A DNA stretch of 64,000 bases from Marasmius tenuissimus (lineage: Eukaryota > Basidiomycota > Agaricomycetes > Agaricales > Marasmiaceae), in assembly GCA_029532415.1 (NCBI GenBank), contig JAQOTA010000060.1, positions 1,240,001 to 1,304,000 on the forward strand, in the 5' to 3' direction. Shown one piece after another: positions 1-12,164 of this stretch. Within the stretch, counting starts at the first letter, position 1. Every line of letters starts with the position of its first letter. The translations under genes and the position numbers were made by a program. The notes below the pieces were generated by a model. The model did no database searches. It was given only the letters and a program-made list of their open reading frames with translations, and had not been told where the DNA came from.

Positions 1-2008
1 TCGATTTGCGCAACGATGGTGGGGACCCTGTACCTTTCCTCCAGCTGGTACATGACCCAAAGTCGTTTCGATCGGATATAACCTTGAGTCCCGAAACTGT
101 CAAATCGATGGCGAAGGCTGAAGGAGGTATACAACGGACGTTCGACGAACTCAGCAAGAACCTTGACGTTGAGCGTGCTGGTCCGCTTCGCTTGAAACCT
201 TCGCAGAAGCGAGCGACTCACCATATCCTATCGCACCGCCTCTCTGTGATATGGGGTCCTCCAGGTCAGGCGTGTTTTGCCGTTCCACCTCTCTTTCACT
301 CGCTAATCACGATCTCAATAGGTACGGGCAAGACCCATACCATCGCCCTTTCCTTGTTGAGATTGCTGAACATTCAGTACCTTCTCGGGCACGAGCCCAG
401 TAAAGTCATCTTCATTACAGCCATGACACACGCCGCCATCGACGCGTTCTTGGGCAAATTGAAGTATCTCACGGAGTGCTACCGTGCCATAGAGGGTCTT
501 GACATCGAATGGCTGGATGCGATTAAAGTTGAACATGTTCTCTCCGGACAGAAACACCCACGAACTACACTTTCCCGTACCACCATCTTCGCTGGTACCA
601 TCTATCAGGTGCGCTTTGTTCGAGAAATTTGTCGCTAGTTGTTCGCTAATAAGGGAACAGTTATATAACTTATGCAAGGATAGACGTCTCGAAGCCGACC
701 TAATTCTGATCGACGAAGCCGGTCAGCTCGCGCTCAGCAGTGCATCACTGGTCCTGCGCGCACTGAGCTCGACAGGAAAGGTTGTCGTTGCTGGGGACCA
801 AGAACAACTCTCCCCGATTCTAACTGCACAATATCCTAGTCTGAAGAGCGGTCCGCTCTTTGGCTCCGTTCTGGATCGCCTTGTCCACTTCTCACGACGC
901 CTCGGAGGATGGTATCCTTCGCGTTCTAATAAATCGGTGTCTAGTGGCTCGACGGAATCTGAGGAAGAGGGGTTTTCCCAAGGCTCCGTGGTTCAGCTTG
1001 AGGAGAATTTCCGGTAAGGCGACATCCACTCTCGGCGTTGTATACCTTGTGCTGAGTACGAGTTTCTTTCAGCCTCAATCCAGACCTGGGAGAATTCATT
1101 GAGATCATATATTCGAAAGCATTTGTTCCGCAGAAAAGTCAAACTCGACAACTAGCCACTGCCCTCAACCGGGTCAGATACGATCTAATCTGTAACTTTG
1201 GACTGGACGAGCACGTGGTGGAAAAGGCTCAACTGTTCTTACTCGCCCTGTCATGTGTACTGGCCCGCCATCCGCAAGCCACACTCGCTCAACCCCTCGT
1301 AAAGACCAAAAAGCCTGTCTCCGTTGCGAGACTTGCCCGTGCTGACAGCGACAGTTCGGTGGGAGAGCACATGCCCGTCTCGCTGACCTTGGTACGACTG
1401 AAGGTTGGAGAGGGTACCGAGGTCAGTTACGAGGCTCACGTCAAGGCAGAAGCAATGCTGGCAGCCGCACTGGTGCTTCAGCTACAGCGATGCTTGCCAG
1501 GCGAAGACATATTCGTCGCTACTCCTCACCGGGTACAGCGTCAAGCGGTCTGGGCAGCTCTTCGATCGGCAAAGTCGCAAGGATCTGAGGACGCTCTTGA
1601 CACCCTACTGGAAGGTTTGAGTCTTGAAGAAGCTACCGAGCCACCGAAAAAGAAAGGGAAACTCATTGTTGATACCGTTGAGCGGCTGCAAGGTAGGCAA
1701 TCCTTGAAGTATTTCCTGAACACCCGAATCAACCTTTCACAGGTGCTGAGGCAGCGTTTGTCATTGGCCTGTTTTCTCTGCCGGCGTCCGAGGTGTCTGG
1801 CCTGAAGTTCCTATTGGAAAGAAGAAGATTGAATGTTGCGATTAGCCGAGCGAAAACGTTGTGCATTCTAATCTCTTCCTCAGAGGTCCTGCGGCCTCGT
1901 GTAGAGATACTCGCAGACAACGAGGCCGCAAAAGGGTATACGTTTTTGAAGCACTACGAAGATCGGGCATGGTCTATGGAGATCCAAGTAGATATGAAGG
2001 ACCTGTGA
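1..2008 (+). CDS. SF1 DNA2/NAM7-like helicase, 3' part
   Basis: This is the C-terminal part of a superfamily 1 helicase of the DNA2/NAM7/Upf1 type, an ATP-dependent enzyme that moves on nucleic acid; the exact substrate cannot be told. The model is open at the window edge: frame 3 is open from base 3 and no ATG is seen. Exons are 3-264, 322-608, 661-1013, 1073-1692 and 1743-2008. The Walker A motif GPPGTGKT is split by the first intron (265-321). Motif II reads DEAGQ at 712-726, motif III GDQEQLSP follows, and motifs V (VERLQGAE, across the last intron) and VI (RLNVAISRAK, near 1825-1857) complete the second RecA domain. All catalytic motifs are intact, so the gene looks functional. It is followed by PAC1 on the same strand after about 215 bases. 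The family is certain; the subfamily is not. Confidence 0.9.
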
Positions 2009-2223
2009 ACTAAAAGTACTGTGTTGTAACATTAGGAGTAGGCTATGATGAGAACTGTTTGTTTGAATTTACAATGAACGCGACTTTTGAATGTTACCAC
2101 ACAACGATCACTGTCAACCTCAATTTATTATCTTACTCGAACCAACGCCATAGAAGCCGGCTTGTACTGAAGTTTTGAACCTCTTCACCGCTCATTCTGA
2201 CATCCATTGCCCAGTAATTCGCT

Positions 2224-4053
2224 ATGTCGTCGCTTTCTGAACGGCAGCAAGACGATTTGTGCGTTCTTTCAGCGCCATACTTGCTACCCCTTTATCCTTC
2301 ACTTACCCTGCGTTACTAGACACAAAGCTATTCTCGACTATCTTCATTCTGGAGGCTACAAGAAGACATTTGAACAGTTCAAAGAGGAAGTCCCTCGACA
2401 TGTAGGAAACATTCATCTCATATCCGTTGAAATCATAGATCAAAGTCTTTGTATCAGGCCGACTTTTCCCCAGAATCAAATCAGAAAGTGAGCGGACTAT
2501 TGGTGAAGAAATGGACGAGTGTGATTCGGATGCAGAAGAAAGTGAGTTGACAATCGACTATCGGATAGAATATCAAAGACTGATGTTGTTGAAAGATTAT
2601 GGATCTAGAGACCAGGTTGTCACAAGCATTGGAAGAGAACTCACATATGTCGCATCTCCCCAATGGATCGAGTTCAAAGGGAAATGAAGACTGGATACCC
2701 ACAGGCGGCCCCAAGCATACCCTCATGGGCCATCGAGAAGCAGTCAATACCGTGGCTTTCCATCCGTTGTACTCTGTATTGGCCTCGGCAAGTGACGATT
2801 GCACAGTCAAGATTTGGGATTGGGAGTCAGGCGAGCTGGAGCGCACACTCAAAGCACATACAAAACGCGTGTCCGACTGTCAGTTTAATTCCAAGGGTAC
2901 CATCCTCGGTTCGTCCACTTCCGCAGTACGACAGACTGGAAACTCATCTCTTGTGTCCTTAGTTACGTGTGGCTACGACCTTTTCATAAAGTTATGGAAC
3001 GTAGAGAACGAGTACCAGAACTCTGCCACGCTTCGTGGCCACGAACACTCTATATCATCGGCGCGGTTTTTACCAGGGGACGACAAAGTCCTCAGCTCGA
3101 GCCGTGATCAGACCCTTAGGATATGGGATTTAGCCTCTACGTATGTTGACTCTTGCGTTTGTCTGCTCCTTAGATGCTCAAGTCTTTGAACAGCCATTGC
3201 ATTAAAGTGCTTTCACCCCACGAGGCTTGGATACGATGCGCCGTTCCAAGTGCAGACGGTCGATATGCTATAACTTGCGCGTCAGATCATGTATATGTCG
3301 CTTCCTCTCTCTATGCGTCTGTTTTCACTCATAAGCCGCTTTCCACAGACTGCCAAGATCGTCGATGTCAACTCCGGAGAGGTGAAAGTCGAGTTCCGCG
3401 GACACGAGAATGTTGTTGAAGTCGCGGAGATTTGTCCTCCGCATGCTGTTGCTAACGTTCGAGAGCTCATCTCTCTGAAGGCAAGTTCTTTCAGTACGTT
3501 CTCTCCACATTCTTTCCTGACGTCATACCAGTCCCCGGAAAACTTGCCCGCTGCAACGAACGCTTCCATCACATTTGCTTTCACTGGCTCTCGAGATATG
3601 ACTATCAAGATATGGGATGCAATCCGGGGCCAGCTATTACATACCTTGGTGCGCGACGTTTTGAAATGCTTCGAACAAATAACTGACTCAACTCTGTTAT
3701 TGCTCACCAGGTGGGCCACGACAGTTGGATTCGGGCCCTCATCTTCCATCCGAACGGGCAGTACCTTCTTTCCGCTTCCGATGATCACACATTCCGTGTG
3801 TGGGACTTGAAAACCGGTCGGTGTATACGCAAGGTCGAAGCACACGACCAGTTTGTCAACTCTATGTCGTGGGGAAGGCAGAAAGTCGGAGCCCAGCAAG
3901 CCTCAGACGGATCAGAGAACACTTCTCCGAGACTTGTGAATGTCATTGCAACCTCAGGAAATGACCAGGTGAGTCTTTGGATATACTACTCCAGTTCATA
4001 TGCCAAACGGGATGTCCCAATAGGCCATAAAGATTTGGGTACCTTCTAGGTGA
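2224..4053 (+). CDS. PAC1: LIS1/PAC1 nuclear distribution protein
   Basis: This is the WD40 regulator of cytoplasmic dynein, which works with NudE-type partners in nuclear migration. It encodes about 432 residues, the usual length. Exons are 2224-2258, 2320-2401, 2485-2541, 2596-2908, 2963-3140, 3194-3290, 3349-3480, 3532-3648, 3711-3968 and 4024-4053; their sum is divisible by three. The N-terminus carries a LisH motif ([11 protein letters not shown]), then a short coiled coil ([12 protein letters not shown]...[11 protein letters not shown]), then seven WD repeats from about residue 90 ([49 protein letters not shown]). The ATG at 2224 is chosen because it opens directly into the LisH region. 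The intron 3481-3531 starts with GCAAGT, a GC-AG intron. The second intron boundary (2402-2484) is the least certain; an acceptor at 2473 is also possible. Confidence 0.95.
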
Positions 4054-4788
4054 TATTCCGGTTTGGGACCTTCCATTCTCGAGCGATTCGGCGCGTATGT
4101 GATGTATTATTATTATGGAGTTTTTAATCACCTAGTACACTCTTTACTAAATGGCACTTCCACGTTCATAAAGGGTCAAAGTCGAACAACTGGTTCCGAG
4201 GTCTAGAATACCATTCTCAGGCTCGAGGCGTGTTCAAGTACTGGGCGGCACGCCTCTGAAGGCCGTGTGGTCACAGCGGAACCCCAACGTTTGACTCGGG
4301 TTTAGGAACCAAGTCTGAGTCCTCGTTTCAACGTCGATCTCTGCCCTGGATGTAGTTGAATGATCTGAAAGGAAGTCTTGATGCTGCGACCAACCCCTCC
4401 CAATCCCACATCTCGGGCACACCCCCTCTTCCCGAGACACACGAACGTGTTCCCAAGCCTTTCAGGCGAAATGTTCTCCGAGTGAATATGCTTTCAGGCA
4501 TTGTCCACTTCACTCCAGGAGCCTCCAAACTCTAAACGACAAGTGCAGGAGCACAGGTGCCCCGTCCTGTCCAATCGCCGTCACGTGATGGACTGTTAAA
4601 GCAGTACGCGCTAGTCTCTCTGGCAGAGAATTAAGTTCTTTCTTCTATGGCTTCTTCTATGGCTTCGTGATGTGTTCCAGAGATTATCTGCTCTCCCGGC
4701 GGGTGTGTGTAAAGAGGCTCATGCTTCTACGGCTCAGGGTCCAAATCATATAAATCCGCCCTGGAGAAGGGGTGGTATTCATTAATGA

Positions 4789-5034
4789 GCCCATGGCGTT
4801 CGTTGTTTTAGTCGCTATAACCCTCTGTACCCTCGGGACCCCAGCCTTCGAAATTTCATAGACGGCAATGTCCGTGACTTGGAACCAAGACTATACGCGT
4901 GGAAAACAGGGCGTCCAGTGCTCGACAATGCCAAAATCGCCGGTAAAACCATCTACGAAGACATCCTGCAGAGAGTTAGAGACATACGTGATCTTGATCT
5001 TGATCAAAACCTGGGACTTCACCCTGCAATGTGA
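4789..5034 (+). other. orphan coding-like segment
   Basis: One frame stays open for about 80 codons up to a TGA at 5032-5034. Its composition is protein-like: it contains YNPLYPRDPSLRNFIDGNV, then LYAWKTGRPVLDNAKIAGKT, and an acidic-basic helix-like tail (RVRDIRDLDLDQ). There is no ATG in frame. A pyrimidine-rich TTGTTTTAG just before 4812 could be a splice acceptor, so this may be the last exon of a small gene or the remnant of one. I do not recognise the family and found no convincing upstream exon. Confidence 0.3.
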
Positions 5035-6928
5035 ACCCACTTAACGGACCTGTAACTTAGGGCGACGTATTGAGACTCAGTTGCTAAGTTGTGAGAGACG
5101 ACCGCCGAGTAAGTCTAATCTGAAGGGACAGGCATTCACCCACACACTTTCGTAAATAACAACGGCTGTTTAACCCAGAATGTAACAAGTACCTCCAGGC
5201 AGTTGGAAGCGGCAACCTTTGGGAAGACAGGCATAGAGGCCACGTCGATCCACTTCTTCTAACAGGCCCAACTTCGATTTAATAGACGTTCATCCGACGT
5301 GATATGATTCTGAGCGAGCGAATAAGATCAAGCACGTTAGCAAGATCCGCGGAGGTGGCACCACAGCAGACGAAGGTTTGGTTTTGGGTTGGTGTAGGGA
5401 ACGGTGTATCGGCGCCCGTCCAGATGCCACTCCAGAAACTACAGAACCGCGGTAGACGAATTGGCCGAAGAGATTGCTCGATGGTCCGAGCAAAAGCCTA
5501 ATCCTAGTCGACCCCACAAGGTTTAGCCAGAGGGATCCATGATCGTATTGAATGCTAACATCCGCCCGGAAGGTAATTAGCCCCTTCTTTTCCTGGGCAG
5601 GAGGAACTGGGGTCAAACCCCAGGTCATTAAGTTTCGTTCGACAGGCCACGAAGGACTCGCACGACGGAGCAACTAATGTCCCGCAATAAGCACTCCCTT
5701 CTAGGAAAGAAATCCAAACATGCCATTATAGCATGCTGTGGTCGAAGGATCAAGATTCAACACGTCGGCGACCGGCCTCTCTTTCGCGGACTTCTAGCTG
5801 TGTGTCGAGCCATGCGGCGCAGCGCCGATTCGAAAAGCGATTGATTCTGATTGACTGGAGGACAGTACAGTGCTGAGGAGGACGAGCGCCCAGGTTTTTA
5901 GTGATCGCTGGGATCACCCCAGTAGGTCCCGAGAAGTAAAGCAACCTGCGCCGGTATTTCGGTTTTCAGAAAGCTTCACTAGACTTCGCCAGGTAAGGAT
6001 GATCACTTGAGTATATATACCCCAAAATGCACCTCTGTTGTGCCATTTTGACGTGCATCAGGGACGTACCTCCATGCCTGGGTTGCCTTGGAATGATTAC
6101 CATTTCTGACCTTGCGTTCCATGAGACTGATCCCGGTCTTTTTCCGATACACCCGAGCCTTGCTTCAAGTTAGAGCGTCTGAGCTTAGTGACTTCGACAT
6201 TGAGAGCGAGAGGCATGCCAAGAAGGCTGATGGGTACATTCCAATATGGACGTACCCACACTTCAGTTGTCTCTGATCAGTGAGGGTTTTAGTATTGTTT
6301 ATCGATGGCATTCTTAACATGTCTGCTCACAGGAGGTCAAGTTGTAGGCTGTTGGAGGTACTGCGACCAACCGGGGTGATGCCAGGAAACTGCTCATGAC
6401 GATGGTCAGGGAGAAAGAAACGCGTGGCGTCCGAAAGCTCGTGTTCCGGCGTTACGCGCCCGTCTTGTGTCACCAAGCGCCAGGCCAGAAATAGAGTTGC
6501 AGACCCTTGCAGACCCTAACCTACCCTGACCATCTCTCCCTTGTCCCTCCACGTTCCTCCTCTATGCAGTTGAAGTTTCAAGATCCCGATTGTTAATTGA
6601 TGAGGAAGGAGTTCCCCATCCGACACGCGAATAGGAGCATTAATTGAAAGTCTGAAAACTCTTCGCAAGATCATGATCGAGCGCTTGAAACGACTGCCTG
6701 AGCCTCGAAGTGCTTCTACCTACAACCAAGTCATGTCTGCCTCATGTCCGCTCCTACGGTCTCCAATCCAGAGCCTTTATTCCCCCTGGAATAATTCAGA
6801 CCATGGTCCGGCGAATGGTTTCATTTACTGATCCGACCTCATGTCAGTTCTCTTCCTCCATCATCGTACAGGCCGTAGCGGTGGCCCCACGAGCGATCAA
6901 TGGCAGACGCCGTCCTCGTTGTTCTGAA

Positions 6929-6940
6929 GGATAAAAAGGC
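6929..6940 (+). promoter_or_regulatory. TATA-like box upstream of 7032 gene
   Basis: GGATAAAAAGGC lies about 95 bases before the ATG at 7032, with a pyrimidine-rich leader between them. Position and sequence fit a core promoter, but nothing else confirms it. Confidence 0.35.
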
Positions 6941-7031
6941 GAGAGGCAATTGCTGTTACTGTACTCCGCTCTCTCTTTCTTTCATCCCACTCTCACTCCC
7001 AGCTCATTCCTCAAGCACTCTGATTTTAACG

Positions 7032-7781
7032 ATGGAAATGATCCATTTCGATGCTATTCTTTTTCCTTCTGACGGTACATGTTGCCAGTTCCTCTTTCTC
7101 TGCACTGAGCCTAATTCTTGTTTGTCCTCAGGTCGTACCCCGACGCTCGTGGAGCTTATGACCAGGTTCGTAATGCTGCCATGCATGTGAGCCGTTGGGA
7201 GAACTCTCGCCTTTTCTTTTAGCCCCATGGCCATCGGACACCACTCACAAAGCAATCCATCTCGAATGCCCCATCCAGAGGTACACATGGACTATGTAAG
7301 CGCATTTCTCGGTGCTCCTCATTCCCTTTTCCAAGAACTTAAAAAAAACACGCCCTCAGATAGCCGAAGGCCTGGGTCCCCGAGCATGGAAATACCAGGT
7401 ACGTTGCTCATCAATGGGGCTACGTTAACCCCGCTAACAAGCTCCCAAAAGCTGGTCGAAGCCCTCGACGGAATGAACCGCAAATTCGCGAATCCATATA
7501 TCATCTTCTATCCAATCATTTCTCGCGACGGCATGCCGTTCCCAGTCAACAAGTCTATCCGCGACATCCAAGGGAGGAATTTCGTTGAGCAGGCCGCTTG
7601 GCGCGGCAACATCGTTATAGCCAAGTACCACGATAATCCTTTCACTTCCATGATGAACGCCTCAATGGCCGACTTTCCCATCTTAAAGAACTACCTTATG
7701 ACCCACGGATGCCCTGGAATGGTACGTCGCTCATTTCTACCCTTCGGACTCGGGACCTCCTCACATTTTGATTCGCAGTAA
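7032..7781 (+). CDS. conserved Agaricomycete hypothetical protein
   Basis: This is a small protein of about 172 residues with the look of a hypothetical family that I recall as widespread in mushroom-forming fungi; no function is known to me. Exons are 7032-7074, 7132-7165, 7223-7295, 7360-7398 and 7452-7781, all with GT-AG borders, and they join in frame. Recognisable segments are an FPSDGRTPTLVELMTSPM N-terminus, a PHPEVHMDY motif, VEALDGMNRKFANPYIIFYP, ISRDGMPFPVNK and MMNASMADFPILKNYLMTHG. There is no signal peptide or membrane segment. The last 57 bases before the stop (7722-7778) form a perfect GT...AG interval of 3n length. Splicing it would put the TAA directly after the exon; retaining it adds 19 residues and ends at the same stop. 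The gene converges on PPM1, whose coding end is 146 bases away. Confidence 0.8.
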
Positions 7782-7926
7782 ATCTATTCGGACCGCTAAC
7801 TTTCGCTTTCGCCTTTTTTACCTATCGCTGAACACTGAATCCATATATTATACACTCTACGTTACGTTCATAGTATCTAGTACCTCAGTAATACAGTCGT
7901 TCTGCTTGCACGTTCGGCAAGGACCC

Positions 7927-9234
7927 TTAGAAACTGTCGTCCTCCGGTGGGCGTTGTTTCGCCTGCAAACCCCAGTGGTACCAAGGAGAGGATGTCTCAG
8001 TGGCGGTTGGCAACGATATACCCCAAGTAATTGCATAGTGCTGTAAAACAAGGTCTAGCTCCTCGACTTCGTCCAAGAATTCCAGCTGCGCTATGCTGTA
8101 AATTATGGTCAGTCTTCGCATGGTGTACCGTCAAGAACTCAAAGGCGAAAACTCTAACCGGTCGAGCTCTTTGGGGTCAATGTAATTCTTGCGGATATCA
8201 CGAAGGGTCAGAGCATGTGCGGAAGTAAAGTTGAGGGTCAAGAACCGGTTGGGGAGGCTAGCAACTGTTGGATATGGTGCGGCACCCGGAAGCGTAACGT
8301 TGCGGGCCTAATTTGGTCGACGTTCAGCAAGATTGAGAAGTGTGGCGCTAGGAAAACTCAATCACCTTCAAATTACTGACCATGACGCGCCCAAAGGAAT
8401 CTTCCAACCCGAACATCTCATACACAAGCGCTCCGAGGGCAGCTTGTCGCGAAAACTGGTCGGAAAACCACCGAATGAGTGCTCCTGATGATTCTGGAGA
8501 CATATAGGCAAGAACGCATTCGAAAATCAACAAAGTGGGAAGAGATGGGTCTAGCAGCGGCTTCGACGAGTCGTCCGGGATCGTTGTCAAAGATTCAAGT
8601 ACGATCTCGGGGGGTTCTCGAAGATCTGCAGGCAGCAGGTGGTATACAGGCGAATGGAGAGCGGTCCCGCCCAGAGCTGTCGATGCATGAATACGAATCA
8701 GCGACTATCTCAAAGAAGCGCTGTGCAGTGGATCGGGTACTTGCCCAGCTTCGTGTCTGGTCCGAGAACTGTGCTCAGCTCCTTGCTCTTCCTAATCGAC
8801 ATCGCCTTTTTTGTGGTGTTTTCGCTGAAATCAACTTCGATATACGCAGATAAGACATCTCTATACGGCCCCGTCTACCTATCGTGGAGAAAAATGATTA
8901 TTATTATGCAATAGAAAGATCATTCACTAACCGCCAAACGCCAATACCTCGTATCACTTCCTGCACCTAGGCTCACTACCTGACACGCCTTTCCTTCCTG
9001 TGAGGCGATCTGAATCCATTGATTAACTAGCTCATCAATTGCGACCGTTCTGACGTGAGTTCCGATATTAATGAGAGGAGGTCGAGAGGGTTGCAAATGA
9101 GCTCGAGGGATCAATGCTTTGATGAACGGATCCGAGAGATAATTTTTCTGTACAGCTGAGAGCCTTGCTATCGCTGCATCGCTGTCGGTGAGCCGAATTG
9201 AGCTGTCTGGATCTGGAGGGCGATGTGGAAGCAT
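7927..9234 (-). CDS. PPM1: leucine carboxyl methyltransferase 1 (PPM1)
   Basis: The protein methylates the C-terminal leucine carboxylate of the PP2A catalytic subunit, using S-adenosylmethionine, and so controls PP2A holoenzyme assembly. The model has about 353 residues, normal for the family. Exons on the minus strand are 9234-8932, 8874-8745, 8676-8366, 8307-8159 and 8095-7927. The SAM-binding motif GAGSDTR is at residues 90-96. Further family blocks are the acidic strand YIEVDF, the RKSKEL motif, GGTALHSPVYHLLPADLR, LLIFECVLAYM, FGRVMVSNLKARNV and EELDLVLQHYAITWG at the C-terminus. The second intron (8677-8744) only works with a GC donor (GCAAGT), which restores the frame and gives the conserved LGGTALHSP block. 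All key residues appear intact. Confidence 0.93.
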
Positions 9235-10907
9235 TCTCGATCCACGAGCCTGAGGAATAGCAATGGTGGTCCAACACGAAGTTCAGGCAGCGCGAAAATG
9301 ACCCTTACGTCACACATTTTAACCTTTCTCACACTCCGCCAGCGCTTCAATCCAGGTCCTTCATGGGCCTTGGCCTCGAGGTTCGAGTACACGATCTGTT
9401 TTTCATTACCGTGATTTGTACCGCAAGCTAACTTGCAAAGGCTAGCTGGTGTTCATCGCTGATGCGCAATCTCATCAATACCCTGCAACGCAGTAGAAGT
9501 CTATGGTACGTCTATATTGACTCAACTTTCTTGCTTTACATGCTAACGCAGGAGGTTGCTGAAAAGACCGGCCTTCGTCGCGTTTTAGTACTGATCGTTT
9601 ACGTTAATGCTTTCGCTACAGGGACATAGGCTGGCTATGGAGATTGCAAGGCCAAGATTTCTTTGAGACGCGGATAGCACCAGAAAATGTACAATACAAC
9701 GTTAACAGTCGACAGCACGAAGGTTAAAGTCGTCGCGTGTAGCTCACAATACTCAATTGCAGACCTGGTCTTGTAGGAACTACCCCGGGACGCTTTGTAG
9801 TGGAGGACGGCTTTTACTACATGTTGCCGGGAACGCTCAGTCGCTCATCATAACGCTTGTAGGCTGGGCAGTGGGATCGCTATAAGCAATTGGATGATCG
9901 TTCATACACAAGCCTCGACACGGGAAAAGACTCTCACAGGCACGCAGTAGTTGAAGGCTCATGATTCTTGGGATCGCATAGGTTTTCTTGACGATTTCTG
10001 GTGAGGACTATTACTTCGCATCTTTCATTGTCGTCCCATCCTTCTCCCCTTATCGAAATTAACGGCAAGCGATTGACAGGACTCGCGTGAGGCTCAGGTT
10101 CACCTCGATTTGCCACTCCGCTACTCCCACCATCTGGACACAACCCTCGTGTTCCAGGTTCGAGAGCAGGCGCTGTTTCGTAAAGCTTGAAAGGTCCTAT
10201 CATTGACTCGACTCACCCCCACTTCCCCACTCACGTCCATTCAACGAAGTTCCGCTCGCCGCACGGATGCCGAGGGGCTCTTCGGCCTCGAACTCACTGC
10301 AGCGATCAGATCTCGAAGTAGAAACCTGGGGACACAGAAACATGACGTCGACACAGTGAGCGAGGCAAGTTGGTTAATCCTTGCACCAATGTCCTTCTTA
10401 CGAACCGGTTCGTCTGAAGGACGGGCTCGACTCCGAAGCTTGGCTTCGGGGAAGGGTAAGACTTCTATGCCCCGGCAATGCTCGGTTAGTACCCCCGCCC
10501 TCCAATTCGACACAACATCCCCGCCGGCGAATGAGAGTCAGAACTGGACCGCTTTCGTTCCTGTAATGATGGTATAGCGCCCATAGTCTCGCTCGACCGG
10601 AAGATTCGCATTCCCTGAAATTCGTTGATGAATTGTTGTCTAGTACGCTGTACCCCCATCTGTCTGTTTCTTATTCCGTTAGCACCGTTTCGTGACGGGC
10701 GCCACTGTGCCAAAACCTCTCCGTTGGAGCCGGTAAATAGACCCATACCAATTGTACTTACAGTATTCTGGCCGCAACTTTACAGGCGTCCTCTTGTGTG
10801 TTTCTTGGGAGGCTTTGTACTAACAGGGTCTTCATATGACCGATCGAAGACAGAAACACTAATTCACGAACATACCGGGTCTGAATTCGGACCTGTCTTC
10901 CCGTCAG

Positions 10908-11084
10908 GTCGACATACAATCGAAGTGGATTCTAGATCTCAAAAACTGTCTCAAGCAACACCTCGGCGTCAAGAATAGACCTGATCACTACCGGCTTCAC
11001 GTCGGCGAGCTCATGACAACCACGGACGGTCTGTCGGACGCCACGCAAGAACAATCGCGACTCCTGAACTACATCGGGAAGTGA
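10908..11084 (+). other. orphan exon-like segment
   Basis: An open stretch of about 58 codons follows a CCGTCAG acceptor-like site and ends at TGA 11082-11084. Its residues have the balance of a real protein: WILDLKNCLKQHLGVK, then DHYRLHVGELMTTTDG and ATQEQSRLLNYIGK. The frame stays open upstream to about 10862. I do not recognise the family, and no promoter-side exon joins it convincingly. It may be the end of a small unrecognised gene or a relic. Confidence 0.35.
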
Positions 11085-12164
11085 AAGTAGCATATTGACG
11101 AGCCTACTACCATGCCACTCAAGTCCGATGGGGCTCTTCTCTTGCGAACATGAGTCTCTCGTGCCAAAAAGGATATCGTCTGCCTAATCGTCCACCCCCG
11201 TCTGTTCGCTCACAATCAGGACAAAAAATGCTCGAGTCACACAGACGCGATTTGTGTTGCATCGTCAAGCGTGAACTACCGCTCGAGGCACGATGGTCCT
11301 CAAACGTACGTCTCCCGAACCAGCCTTGACTCCGAGTGCGTATTATATGATATTCCCAAAAACCGAAGATCCCAATAATCTCCCTCTCTAGCCTTTTCAG
11401 TTGGACGCGGGAAGACGGCGCCTTGGAAAGCCGGCTGACTCCTGGGACATGACAATGCGTATTCCGAGTCGCAACCGTTCGGTAAAGGATAGTAATGGCC
11501 GATGCGTGTCTCACGGTCAACTCTAACTCGGTGGTCTCGAAAGAAGAAACTCTCCTGTGCTCTCAAACTGCCGACCCCACGGGGAGTGTTTTCGACCCTG
11601 GTATTTTTGATCCAGTCCGAGCGACTCCTGACTCCTCGTGTAATGTTTATCCTGCGGGACCGACCCGCGTAGGTGTGCGACTGTTTCCAGGTGCTTCCCC
11701 GGACTTCGACATCTTGGAACTGACTCTGGGGCTTTACACGGATGCTCAGATGAATCTGGAGGCTTTTTCGCTTGCGAATCGAAGGGAAACGACCCCTTTA
11801 GTTGACGAGACTATTTTCGTGTCTTCCAACGGCTGAACGGAAAGGTTGTGGCGACGCTGGTCATTCGATACGCCAAGGCAGACGTTCTTGCAGCAGATTC
11901 ATGCGTTCAAATGTGATCCCAAAACATGATCGACCAGGATCGGCGACAGGACGGATTCACCAGAGTGCTCTGAGTCCTGACACCAGCTCCCGCCCTCGCA
12001 GGGTCGCCCGGTTTGAGTTCGATGTTTATCTTCACTCAGTACACGATGGCCATCTCGCCATTGCAACGGTGACGGCATTGCACACTAGAATAGCTGAGAG
12101 GATACAGCACATGTACGTACATCCATCCATCTGTTGATCTCCAGACTCCAACCTTTCCCATCTT

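Larger units (their letters stand above)
4054..7031. other. gene-poor interval, no recognised gene
   Basis: This stretch of almost 3 kb lies between PAC1 and the hypothetical gene at 7032. Only short reading frames without recognisable domains occur. One open stretch (4789-5034) looks coding-like and is listed separately. A small inverted repeat (GAGGCGTG / CACGCCTC) lies near 4226-4256. A 127-residue frame on the minus strand (5290-5673) has no family likeness that I can see. The last 100 bases should hold the promoter and 5' leader of the next gene. Confidence 0.5.

Noticed and set aside
5290..5673. 127-codon minus-strand frame
   Set aside because: No domain, no splice partners, and overlapping frames on the other strand.
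10203..10577. 124-codon frame overlapped by an opposite-strand frame of 90 codons
   Set aside because: Neither strand shows a family; mutual overlap and GC-rich context explain the open frames.
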